Below are positions 26,987 through 35,832 of a stretch of 35,832 nt of DNA, in pieces. The position numbers and the translations under genes were made by a program. The DNA lies in the NCBI GenBank assembly GCA_023135905.1, contig JAGLSE010000019.1:1-35832 (forward strand). Direction: 5' to 3'. Origin of the DNA: Candidatus Omnitrophota bacterium (GTDB taxonomy: Bacteria; Omnitrophota; Gorgyraeia; Duberdicusellales; 4484-171). Each line of letters starts with the position of its first letter. Positions within the stretch are counted from its first letter, which is position 1. The notes beneath the pieces are model-generated. The model was given only the letters and a program-made list of their open reading frames with translations, did no database searches and was not told where the DNA came from.

Positions 26987-29900
26987 ATGTATTTAAAAGA
27001 ATTAGTCATATTTGGTTTTAAATCATTCCCCGAAAAAACTTCTCTTAAATTTGAATCAGGTATAACAGTAGTTGTTGGGCCAAACGGATGTGGTAAGTCT
27101 AATGTTTTTGATGCTATTAAATGGGCATTAGGAGAACAAAGTCCTAAGTCTTTAAGAGGCTCTAAGATGGAAGATATCATCTTTAACGGTACTGAACGTC
27201 ATTCTCCTTTAAATTATGCTGAAGTTACTTTAAATTTTTTTAATGAAGATAAGTATTTACCAATAGATTATAATGAAGTATCCATAACAAGGCGTCTGTA
27301 TCGTTCCGGCGAAAGTCAGTATTCACTGAATAAAAATATTGTAAGGCTGCGAGATCTTCAGGAATTGTTTATGGGAACAGGTGTAGGTGAGTCAACTTAT
27401 TCTTTTATTGAACAAGGTAAGATAGAGATATTTTTAAGTTATAAACCAGAGGATAAGCGAGCAATTTTTGATGAAGCTAGCGGCATAGTAAAGTATAAAG
27501 AAAGAAAAAAAGAAGCATTAAGAAGACTAAAAGAGACTGATGATAATTTGTTACGTTTAGAGGATATATTAACTGAAGTAAGGAGGCAAACTCGTTATTT
27601 AGAAAGACAGGTTTCAAAAGCTAAGAAATATAAAATAGTTTATTCAGAACTTATAGAGGTTGAACAAAAAATAGCTGGTTTGAAGGTTTTTGATTTAGAG
27701 AAAGATATTGGTAAATTATTGGAAGAATTAGATATTTTTAAAAATAACGAACAAGAAAAATCTAACCAATTAAATGAAGTTAATGAAAAATGGGAAAGCT
27801 TGAACAGTCAGCTAAAGGTTATAAGAGTTAGATTAGAAGAAGCGACCACTGCGATAGTATCTTTAAGCGCGCAAATTGAAAATTTTACAAGTCATATAGA
27901 AGTTAATAATCAGAGGATAAAAGAGTTAGAAGGGAGAAATGAAACTCTTAAGCAATCAAAAATTAATCTTAATCAGAGGCTTGATTTACAAGAAAAACGA
28001 AATCAAGAGGAAAAAGAAAGGATGTTAGTTATAGAAAAGAGTGTTTTGGAATTAGATGATAAGGTTAAAATTTTACAATCAGAAAAGGAAGCTCTTAAAA
28101 TTGAAATAGAAAGGGAAAAGAAAGAAACAGTCAACGATAAAATGAAAATAGTTGATTTAGAAGAGGAAAAAGCTCAGTGTCATAATACGTTGATAGAAAT
28201 ACAAGCTAAACTATCATCTTTAATCAATAGGAAAAAAAGATTAATAATAGATAATGCTAAATTAGATACACTTTTAACCGATAATAAAGAAAGTCTAACA
28301 GTATCTCAGGAAGATGTTTTAATTACTCAAGAGTCTTTGAGACTTCTGCAAGATAAGAAAATTAATTTAATAATAAAGGAAAAAGAAGTAAATGTTAGTA
28401 TAGAAAAGCTTAAAGGTGAACTTGTTGAAAAAGAAAAAGAATTGTTAGAATTAAAAGCTTCATATGAGTTTTTAAAAGATTTTAGTACTAAATTTGAAAC
28501 TTTTTCTAATACAACAAATATCACTGTTATTTTTAAAGAAGAACCTAAAAATATTAATAAAGTAGTGGCTTCATTAAAGGATGTAGTATTTAGTCAAGAC
28601 GGCTGCCAATATAAAGCCCAAATAGAAGCGAAAGTACTTTCTTTTGATGAAAAACAATTAGAAGAAAAGATAAGTGCAACCCAGAGAGAAATAAATGATC
28701 ACATAAGCCGGTTGCAGGATTTGGATAAAATAAAAACTCAGGTTATAGAAGAATTAGAATTTGAAAATACTAAAATAGATGATTTAAAAGAGCAATTACA
28801 AGAAAAATTACAAGAGAAAGATGTCCTTACTAGGGAGGTGGATAGATTAGAAGAGGAATTTGAATTATTGAATCAAGAGGTAAAGTCTACCTTAGAGGAC
28901 ATAGAGGTTTCGGAAGAAAGAAAACTTTTAATAGAACAGGAATTAGTTATTTGTGACACCCATTTAAATAATGCCAATAATGACTTTATAACCAGCCAGG
29001 ATATTGTGTCTAAAGACAGAGAGAAGGTGAACGAGATTGAAATTGATATTAATCGTAGTCAAGCTGAAAAAAATTCTCTTTATAAAGAAAAAGATGCTTT
29101 GAGCGCTAAAATTTTATTTTTTCAGGATGAAATGAATAATATTCGAAATAATTTAAGTCAAATTGATAAAGAAATAGAAGATAATAGTTTAAAAATAGGG
29201 ACATTTAATGAACAAATTCAAGGTTTTGAATTAAAGATTATTCAGTATAAAGAAGAAATTAATAACTATGCGCAGAAAAAACAAAAAGTAGAACAGTCAG
29301 AGTTGTTATTAAACGGAGAGATTGAAGATTCAAAAATACTTACCCATAAGTTAGATAAAGAAAATCAAGAGGTAAGAGCAGCTGCATATAGTAAAAAGAT
29401 GGAGATACAAAATTTAGAATATGAAAAAGAGAAAATTAAAAATTATCTTAAACAGGTTTATGAATTAGAATTTAATTCGGGAACAATGGGTGAGATAACA
29501 GAAGCTAAGGATAACCTGTTAGTATTGAAAGAAAAATTGCAAAAAAATGTTAAATCTTTAGGGGAAGTTAATTTAGTAGCCATTGAAGAGTTTCAAGAAT
29601 TAAAGAAACGGGAAGATTTTCTTGATGCGCAAAAACTGGATTTAGTCACATCAAAAGATAAATTAATGAAGGCTATATATAAAATAAATAAAACATCAAA
29701 AGAACTTTTTTTAGAAACATTTAGAAAGATAGAAGTAGAATTTAAGAAAAATTTTAAGTTTTTATTTAACGGAGGAAACGCACGGTTAATTCTTTTGGAT
29801 CCAAATAATATTTTAGAATCAGGAGTGGAAATAGAGGTCCAGCCGCCCGGAAAAAAATCTCAAAATATTTCTTTGCTTTCCGGTGGAGAAAAGGCTTTGA

Positions 29901-30199
29901 CTTCAATAGCTTTAATATTCGCTATTTTTCAAGTTAGACCATCACCCTTATGTGTTCTAGATGAAATAGATGCGCCTTTAGATGAAGCCAATGTCGATAG
30001 ATTTAATCATCTTTTGAAAAAGTTTTCAAGGGAATCTCAATTTATAGTTATTACCCACAATAAAAAAACAATGAGCAATGCAGATGTTTTGTATGGAGTA
30101 ACTATGCAGGAGAAAGGGATATCCAAAATGGTTTCGGTAAAATTTGCTTCAGAACAAGTTGATTCGGAACAGCTAGCTTCAGAACAAGTTCCTTCCTAG
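26987..30199 (+). CDS. smc: chromosome segregation protein SMC
   Basis: GFKSFPEKTSLKF, VGPNGCGKSNVFDAIKWALGEQSPKSLRG, long coiled coils, LLSGGEKALTSIALIFAIF, PLCVLDEIDAPLDEANVDRF. Confidence 0.95.
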   Translation: MYLKELVIFGFKSFPEKTSLKFESGITVVVGPNGCGKSNVFDAIKWALGEQSPKSLRGSKMEDIIFNGTERHSPLNYAEVTLNFFNEDKYLPIDYNEVSITRRLYRSGESQYSLNKNIVRLRDLQELFMGTGVGESTYSFIEQGKIEIFLSYKPEDKRAIFDEASGIVKYKERKKEALRRLKETDDNLLRLEDILTEVRRQTRYLERQVSKAKKYKIVYSELIEVEQKIAGLKVFDLEKDIGKLLEELDIFKNNEQEKSNQLNEVNEKWESLNSQLKVIRVRLEEATTAIVSLSAQIENFTSHIEVNNQRIKELEGRNETLKQSKINLNQRLDLQEKRNQEEKERMLVIEKSVLELDDKVKILQSEKEALKIEIEREKKETVNDKMKIVDLEEEKAQCHNTLIEIQAKLSSLINRKKRLIIDNAKLDTLLTDNKESLTVSQEDVLITQESLRLLQDKKINLIIKEKEVNVSIEKLKGELVEKEKELLELKASYEFLKDFSTKFETFSNTTNITVIFKEEPKNINKVVASLKDVVFSQDGCQYKAQIEAKVLSFDEKQLEEKISATQREINDHISRLQDLDKIKTQVIEELEFENTKIDDLKEQLQEKLQEKDVLTREVDRLEEEFELLNQEVKSTLEDIEVSEERKLLIEQELVICDTHLNNANNDFITSQDIVSKDREKVNEIEIDINRSQAEKNSLYKEKDALSAKILFFQDEMNNIRNNLSQIDKEIEDNSLKIGTFNEQIQGFELKIIQYKEEINNYAQKKQKVEQSELLLNGEIEDSKILTHKLDKENQEVRAAAYSKKMEIQNLEYEKEKIKNYLKQVYELEFNSGTMGEITEAKDNLLVLKEKLQKNVKSLGEVNLVAIEEFQELKKREDFLDAQKLDLVTSKDKLMKAIYKINKTSKELFLETFRKIEVEFKKNFKFLFNGGNARLILLDPNNILESGVEIEVQPPGKKSQNISLLSGGEKALTSIALIFAIFQVRPSPLCVLDEIDAPLDEANVDRFNHLLKKFSRESQFIVITHNKKTMSNADVLYGVTMQEKGISKMVSVKFASEQVDSEQLASEQVPS

Positions 30200-30310
30200 A
30201 GTAAAAAAATATTCAGATTTATAGATAACACAGAAAAGCAACCATGATATGTTTTATACATAAAAGAAATTTTCAATAATAAAAAGCTAATATTTTCAAT
30301 CTGTGTAATC

Positions 30311-30343
30311 AGGGATTGTTGCGTTTAGAAACAGTCCCTTTTT
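30311..30343 (+). terminator. Rho-independent terminator downstream of smc
   Basis: AGGGATTGTT-gcgtttaga-AACAGTCCCT (10-bp stem, one G-U) then TTTTT; touches the 3' end of the convergent GGDEF gene. Confidence 0.8.
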
Positions 30344-31496
30344 AGGTGAGAACTACTTGGTTTTTACCGTTTCGTTTAGCTTGATATAAGGATTTATCAG
30401 CTTGATTAATAATTGTTAGTTTATTTAATCCATCTTCAGGATAAGAAGAAATACCTATGCTTACGGTAAAATTATAGGATATTATTTCTTTTTGTTCAAT
30501 TGATTTACGAATCCTTTCTCCGAGTAAATTAGCATCCTGTTTATTGTTATTAGGCAGTATTAAAGAGAACTCTTCACCGCCATAACGGCATAAAATATCT
30601 ATTTTACGGCAATTTTCTTTAATTATTGCGCTTAATTCTTTTAAGGCATTGTCTCCTTGAATGTGGCCATAAGCATCGTTAAATTTTTTAAAATCATCAA
30701 CATCTATCATCATTACTGAAAGGGGTAACTTTATAGAATTAGCTTTTATTAATTCTTCATCTAATTTATATTGAAAATAGCCATAATTCCATAGGGAAGT
30801 TAATGAATCAGTATGAGCTTTAGTGAGAGTGCTTTCAAAAGATTGAGAGTTTTCTATCGCCCCGGAAGCTTGTTCAATAAACATATTAAAAATTTTGATA
30901 TCATCGGGCTCAATAGGTTTTTTAGTGACACAATTATCGACTATTATTATACCTTTTGCTTGGTTTTTTATCCATAAAGAGCAAATAAGAAATTCTTCTA
31001 GATTTAATTTTTGAATTAAAGGATCATCTTGAAATTCACTGCTGCTTAATTTTTTAAAATGGAAGGTATTGTTTGTTTGAAGCGAATCAAATAATATTTT
31101 GTTTTCAGAACAATATTCAAAAGTAAGAGATCTTATAAATTCAATAAACAGGTAAGCCATGTTTTTGGAAGTTTTAATGAAGTTATAATTATCAATAAGA
31201 TCGTATAAATTTTTTTTATCTTTTTCTATGCTATGCCATATAGCTCCGGATTCCTTGCTGTCCATGGGACCTATGCCCATAAATCCTTGAACATTTTTTT
31301 TATCATTATCTAAGAATAATAGAACAGCTCGATTGAATCCCAGGCCTGCATGAGCAGTAATGCCAGTCAAAATAATATAGGTTATTTCATCAAGCCGAAG
31401 AGTTGTTCTCATGGCCTTGTTTAATTCATAGAAAATGTATAACTGTGAGCGAACTTTATCTAATTCTTTTTGTAACCTTTGAATTATATCATTCAT
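30342..31496 (-). CDS. GAF-like sensor plus GGDEF diguanylate cyclase
   Basis: MMIDVDDFKKFNDAYGHIQGDNALKEL, CRYGGEEFSLILPN; RKID five residues upstream of GGEEF fits an RxxD I-site. Confidence 0.93.
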   Translation of the reverse strand: MNDIIQRLQKELDKVRSQLYIFYELNKAMRTTLRLDEITYIILTGITAHAGLGFNRAVLLFLDNDKKNVQGFMGIGPMDSKESGAIWHSIEKDKKNLYDLIDNYNFIKTSKNMAYLFIEFIRSLTFEYCSENKILFDSLQTNNTFHFKKLSSSEFQDDPLIQKLNLEEFLICSLWIKNQAKGIIIVDNCVTKKPIEPDDIKIFNMFIEQASGAIENSQSFESTLTKAHTDSLTSLWNYGYFQYKLDEELIKANSIKLPLSVMMIDVDDFKKFNDAYGHIQGDNALKELSAIIKENCRKIDILCRYGGEEFSLILPNNNKQDANLLGERIRKSIEQKEIISYNFTVSIGISSYPEDGLNKLTIINQADKSLYQAKRNGKNQVVLT

Positions 31497-31668
31497 ATAA
31501 AATAATTAATAACATATTTGCTATAAAAAGTCAATGGTATAAGGAAGTAAGGTTATTGAAAACAATTAACCCGGAAAATGCATTTGAAAAAAACCTTTAT
31601 ACGCAATGAATAATAAACGAAATGCTTATGTGAAAACTGCGATGTACAAAATAATACCTTTACATTTT

Positions 31669-31769
31669 GCTAAGGTAACTTTGTCTTTTTACCCTAACGG
31701 GCTTTCCCCTGAAAATTTTGGAGTCGACCCTCCGGGCAAATAATGCTAACTGAATTGTTTGGGTTAAGG
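31669..31769 (+). ncRNA. candidate structured RNA / leader element, copy 2 (strand inferred)
   Basis: GCTAAGGTAACTTTGTCTTTTTACCCTAACGGGC..GGAGTCGACCCTCCGGGCAAATAATGCTAACTGAATTGTTTGGGTTAAGG; homologous to 7701-7812. Confidence 0.6.
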
Positions 31770-31965
31770 CTAAAGATGACAACTGGTGTTTATAATTAAA
31801 TTGGGGAAATTTAATATTATTGATAGAAAATATGTTTAATTATTTTAGCATAATGATGGACTTTTAAGAGTTGTTAAGCCCATGTATCAAAGCTAAAATA
31901 TATAGTTTATCTATCTAATATATGATATTATAAGTAAGTTAAATAGAAAATATTGTAATAAATAT

Positions 31966-33105
31966 ATGAAGAATAAAATTAATCATATGAGAATAAAAAT
32001 CTATGCATTTTTATATTTGCAGATGTTGAGTGCTGTCTTCTTTTATGATTGCGCGTTCGCGGATTTGGTTTTATTGAAAAATGGACAGAATATTGAAGGA
32101 ATAGTGGAGGATGAGAGCAGTGAGACCTGTACAGTAAATATAGGGTCAGGTAAAGTTATTTTGCAGAAGATAGATATATATAAAATTGAAAAATATTCTT
32201 TTCGCGATCAATCTAAACTTAGAGAAAAATGGAAAAGCGAGCATTTTCGTCAACCGGAATATATTCCGCAGAGTTTGAAAAGTATGATTGAAAGTTTTGA
32301 AAAGTTAGAAGATTTAAGAAGCGAAGCTATAAAGAATAAAAAAAATAAGGATTTGGCAAAAAATGAGATTGATAAATATGAAAAGGAAATCACGGAGCTT
32401 AATGATGATTTGACTGAAGCTAGTCAAAAACTTAGTATTTTTAGACCGGAAGACAATATGAATGATTATAATGTTTTGGTAAAAAAATTTAATTCATTGC
32501 AGGCAAAAATAAAATTTAGAGAAAATAAGAAAGATGTCTTAGTGAAAAGTACACAAATTTTGGATAAAAATATAGCTAATTATATTAATGAATTGATTTT
32601 TTTTAGTAGGAGATTAGAACAAGAATATGTTTTTAAAAAACATGAAACTGATGAATTGTATTTACTTGAAAAGGTTCAAAATGCTATAAATAAGATGAAA
32701 GATGATTTCACTACTCATACCGTTAGTTTTACTGGTTCAAGTTCGAATATTATGGTAAATGTACTAATAAATGACCTAGTTCGGGCAAATTTTGTTTTAG
32801 ATACTGGGGCAAGCCTGGTTGTAATATCTAGAGATATAGCGAATAAATTAGGAATAGGTATTAGAAGAGAAGAATCTTCTATTTTTATTACTTTAGCTGA
32901 CGGCCGAAAGGTCAATGCTAATATAGTTACAATTAAAAGTTTAAGAATAGGGAGAATAGAAGGTAAAGATATAGAAGCCGCTGTTTTGGATTATGAAGAA
33001 AATTCTGATTTGGAAGGATTATTAGGTATGAGTTTTTTGAAACAGTTTATGATAAACATTGATGCCAAAAATGGAAAACTAATTATTGAGGAATTTACAC
33101 CTTAG
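31966..33105 (+). CDS. retropepsin-like aspartyl protease with signal peptide and coiled-coil
   Basis: ANFVLDTGASLVVISRDIANKLGI...ITLADGRKVNANIVTIKSLRIG...DLEGLLGMSFLKQFMINIDAKNGKLII. Confidence 0.88.
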   Translation: MKNKINHMRIKIYAFLYLQMLSAVFFYDCAFADLVLLKNGQNIEGIVEDESSETCTVNIGSGKVILQKIDIYKIEKYSFRDQSKLREKWKSEHFRQPEYIPQSLKSMIESFEKLEDLRSEAIKNKKNKDLAKNEIDKYEKEITELNDDLTEASQKLSIFRPEDNMNDYNVLVKKFNSLQAKIKFRENKKDVLVKSTQILDKNIANYINELIFFSRRLEQEYVFKKHETDELYLLEKVQNAINKMKDDFTTHTVSFTGSSSNIMVNVLINDLVRANFVLDTGASLVVISRDIANKLGIGIRREESSIFITLADGRKVNANIVTIKSLRIGRIEGKDIEAAVLDYEENSDLEGLLGMSFLKQFMINIDAKNGKLIIEEFTP

Positions 33106-33509
33106 TTTGCTTTGCTCACAGCATATGCCTGATTGTCGATGATCAATGGCCAAAAAATAAAAAAATATATTTTTTGATGTAATACGAATTTAAGGACTGC
33201 GGCTTGTTTCGGCTCGGAATAAAATACAAGTATAAATGAATTATCTAACAAAGGTTCATCCCCCAGATAGCTTTCAAAATCTCAAATATAAATATTAAGT
33301 AAAAAAATCAACCAATATTGTATTAATAGGAGTAATTGCGAGGCCTATATAAGCTATAGGATTTCTAACTCTAACTGTAGCGGGTTTATTCTCTTTACGG
33401 TGCCCCTAGAGGCAGGTAGGTGTATTGGAATAAGGAAGTCAGTGACGCGAATAAGTTAAAATCAAGGAAAAGAAAGGAGAAGACTAAAGAATTAAAATTG
33501 GTTAAAAGG

Positions 33510-33543
33510 TTTCAGCCAAAGGCTGATCCGCCAGGCGGAAATT
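33510..33543. repeat. double-hairpin repeat, copy 2
   Basis: TTTCAGCCAAAGGCTGATCCGCCAGGCGGAAATT. Confidence 0.85.
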
Positions 33544-33790
33544 AATGAATAGTTAATTAGGTTAATACTTAGATGCCTACAGATAAAAAATGATATACAC
33601 AGATGGATTGGTTAAATGGTTTAATGTTTAGCGAGTTGAGAGAGAAAGTCATGACGTGAAGAAGTTAAAACCAAGGAAAAAGGTTGAAGGCAAAAGTATG
33701 GAAAAGAAGAAAAGAATAGAAAGAAATATGCTTCGCGAAATTAATTGAAATTGGTTGAAATTGGTTGAAAAAAAATAAATAAATGAGTAG

Positions 33791-33930
33791 GGGCCGTGCT
33801 TGCCCGGCCCGAGTCAAAAGATAAAATGAAAAAATTATATATTGAATATAAATAACGTAAGGGAGGGTTTGTAACCCTCCCGTTAAAAAAAACAAAAATA
33901 AAAAACGTAGGGGCGAATGGTTGTTCGCCC
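33791..33930. repeat. cluster of three GTAGGG-type hairpins with different stems
   Basis: GGGCCG..CGGCCC (33791-33810); GGGAGGGTT-TGT-AACCCTCCC (33861-33881); GGGCGAA..TTCGCCC (33911-33930). Confidence 0.8.
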
Positions 33931-34172
33931 GAAAATAAAAAACAAATAAGAAAAAATATATATTTATAAATATAATAAAACGTTATGGAAAAATACCTCA
34001 CCATTGTTATCTTGGTGCAGTATCTCATAGATAAGAGATTCCTGTCTGCTTAAAGGCAACATCTTCGGCATATGTAGGAATGACAAAAAAAAATGATATA
34101 TTATTTTTTTTTGAATTTTTGATTTAGAATTCGTTTAGGATTTAGAATTTGTATTTTAAAGGATAAGTCTTT

Positions 34173-35153
34173 CTAAGATAAGGCTATGCCTAGGGCGAGA
34201 ATTAAGTCTTGATAATGATCATCTAGTATCTCAAAGATGTCATCTTTGAGCAGATTAATAAAGGGATTCCAAAGGAAAGATTTTATATTTAGACCATTTT
34301 CAAGAGATTTAACTAATCCTTTAAGCTTTGACGAGCCGCCTGAAATATATATACATTCTAAATCGGCGATAAAGTTATTTTTTTTTGAATAAGCAATAGA
34401 TAATTCGATTTCACTCATTAGAGAGTTTATATCGGGATTTAGAGTGTCTAATAAAGTGGCTTCATCTATTTGACATTTTGTTTGTTCAGCTTTGTTAAGC
34501 GGTATGCTCATTCCTTCTGAAATGGATATGGTAAAGTTTTCTCCGCCAATATTTATATCTCGAGAAAAAACCACATTACCTTTATTAATAATTAATATAT
34601 TTGTAACTGATTTTCCGATATCAAGTAGAACATAAGAATTGTTTTTTGAATAAAAAGGACTTAAAGAAAATATTTCGTAAAGACATAAAGAGTCAATACC
34701 GATATTTATTGGTGAAAGGTTAGCTTTATTTATAAAATTTATTCTTTCAGTAATAAATGATTTTTGGGCTGAGACTATAAGAGTATTTATTCTATTGTTT
34801 GGACCTTTACTTAATATATCTACATCTATAAGACATTGGTCTAAAGGAAAAGGTATGTATTTTTCATGTTCAAACTTTAAAGAATGTATTAGCGTTTTTT
34901 TTGTCATTGAGGGAAAACTATCGTATCTTATGAAGATTTCTTTACCCGAAACAGAAGTGTTTATATTCGTTTTAGAAATATTGAGATCTTTACATAATTC
35001 AGTTAGAAGAGAAACCTTGTCTTCTAAGGAAGCGTCTCTAGGAATAGGTTTGAGTCCGCAAGAAACCAATTTTATTTCTTTTTTTTTCTTAAGGACTTCA
35101 ACTAATTTTATCGAATGGGTACCTATATCAAGACCTGTTAAAATATTAGACAT
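34173..35153 (-). CDS. pilM: type IV pilus assembly protein PilM
   Basis: LTGLDIGTHSIKLVEV, VLLDIGKSVTNILIINKGNVVFSRDINIGGENFT, IYISGGSSKLKGLVKSLENGL. Confidence 0.9.
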   Translation of the reverse strand: MSNILTGLDIGTHSIKLVEVLKKKKEIKLVSCGLKPIPRDASLEDKVSLLTELCKDLNISKTNINTSVSGKEIFIRYDSFPSMTKKTLIHSLKFEHEKYIPFPLDQCLIDVDILSKGPNNRINTLIVSAQKSFITERINFINKANLSPINIGIDSLCLYEIFSLSPFYSKNNSYVLLDIGKSVTNILIINKGNVVFSRDINIGGENFTISISEGMSIPLNKAEQTKCQIDEATLLDTLNPDINSLMSEIELSIAYSKKNNFIADLECIYISGGSSKLKGLVKSLENGLNIKSFLWNPFINLLKDDIFEILDDHYQDLILALGIALS

Positions 35154-35155
35154 AT

Positions 35156-35551
35156 TTATTCAGTTATTTTCATTTGGTTAAACTTTTCATAATAAAAATT
35201 AGCCATGTCAGTGTTTTTGAGATATTTACCGTATATTATTATCAGGTTATATAGCGCGTCTTTTTTTATACTACAATCTCCATTTAGAGCTTCTTTTAGT
35301 TCTTTTATTGCCGAATTATAATCATGATTTTCAGCATAAATAACACCAAGGTTATAATGTATTTTGGAGTTATTAGGATCAATTTCTAATGCTTTTTTGT
35401 ACTCTTTAATTGCTTCAGAAAAATCACCTATAGAGTAAAAATAATAACCTATTACTTCCAGGGTTTTTGGTTTTTTATTTTGTGCATACAAAAGAAATGG
35501 GAACAAAATTATTAATAATAGTAATAGTGTAATAATTTTTTTAATTTTCAT
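35156..35551 (-). CDS. TPR-repeat protein with signal peptide
   Basis: GYYFYSIGDFSEAIKEYKKALEIDPNNSKIHYNLGVIYAENHDYNSAIKELKEAL. Confidence 0.88.
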   Translation of the reverse strand: MKIKKIITLLLLLIILFPFLLYAQNKKPKTLEVIGYYFYSIGDFSEAIKEYKKALEIDPNNSKIHYNLGVIYAENHDYNSAIKELKEALNGDCSIKKDALYNLIIIYGKYLKNTDMANFYYEKFNQMKITE

Positions 35552-35832
35552 TTGGATTTTTAATTGGTAAAAGGTTTAAATTTTCAAAATTAGGTAAATT
35601 ATCTTCGTTATTGGTTTTTATAACCGTAGGTGTAATATTTGATGTATTTTTTTTAATTATTGTATCGAGTGATACTGTTTGTTTGTTTGTTTCTAAAGAT
35701 GCTGGGGTTGGTGTAACTATAATTTCTTCAGCAGTAAAACTTTTTTCTTTAGATATAGGTTCTGTAATGTTTTTAGCAGATTCGGAAATAATAATTGGTT
35801 TTTCAAAAATTTGAGTAGAAATAGGTGTAATA
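35541..35832 (-). CDS. C-terminal part of a Thr/Pro-rich ORF running off the window edge (not in the ORF track)
   Basis: Reverse strand is open from the edge: ITPISTQIFEKPIIISESAKNITEPISKEKSFTAEEIIVTPTPASLETNKQ...NLLPIKNPNEN*; its stop overlaps the TPR gene's ATG. Confidence 0.65.
   Translation of the reverse strand, partial: ITPISTQIFEKPIIISESAKNITEPISKEKSFTAEEIIVTPTPASLETNKQTVSLDTIIKKNTSNITPTVIKTNNEDNLPNFENLNLLPIKNPNEN

Larger units (their letters stand above)
33380..34160. repeat. intergenic repeat island D (same module types as island A)
   Basis: TTTCAGCC double hairpin, cacagat module, GAAATTNNTT repeats, three GTAGGG-type hairpins, gattcctg..aggaatgac, and agaattt tract. Confidence 0.75.

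Noticed and set aside
33331-33405. Possible gene remnant LIGVIARPI*AIGFLTLTVAGLFSL
   Set aside because: Short hydrophobic translation with a stop; no family could be assigned with confidence.
33665-34028. Minus-strand ORFs of 76 and 95 aa
   Set aside because: Translate the same repeat modules in island D (ISTNFN-type ends match the ORF in island A); no RBS or domain.
34795-35181. 128-aa plus-strand ORF
   Set aside because: Antisense to pilM.
1-35832. tRNA, rRNA, prophage or transposase genes
   Set aside because: No convincing sequence seen on either strand by eye; a tRNAscan/HMM run would be needed to be certain.

Overview
This is an AT-rich bacterial window. Gene content suggests a diderm candidate-phylum bacterium such as Omnitrophota, but that is inference only. 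The core (about 11.2-23.5 kb, + strand) is a glycogen/alpha-glucan cluster. It holds three different GH57 enzymes, a stand-alone CBM48 glycogen-binding protein, a GT4 glycogen-synthase-like glycosyltransferase, a DUF4912 protein with a Lys-rich tandem-repeat tail, GlgC and GlgP. No GT5 GlgA or GH13 GlgB is seen. Flanking genes encode an ECF-sigma tail plus anti-sigma-like protein, a UvrD/PcrA helicase, GH1 glycosidase, cNMP-binding/patatin protein, DUF3108-like protein, LpxA, SPL-like radical SAM protein, short MscS, PurC, EtfB/ferredoxin-EtfA, SMC with an atypical hinge, GGDEF protein, retropepsin-like protease, PilM and a TPR protein. The most notable non-coding signals are: (1) two homologous ~100-nt intergenic elements (7701-7812 and 31669-31769) that keep the same helices despite sequence change and may be an undescribed structured RNA; (2) a graveyard of trehalose/alpha-glucan gene remnants at 10.75-11.15 kb; (3) a perfect 28-bp palindrome between glgC and glgP; (4) intergenic repeat islands sharing the same set of modules. 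All calls come from reading the sequence; no database search was run.
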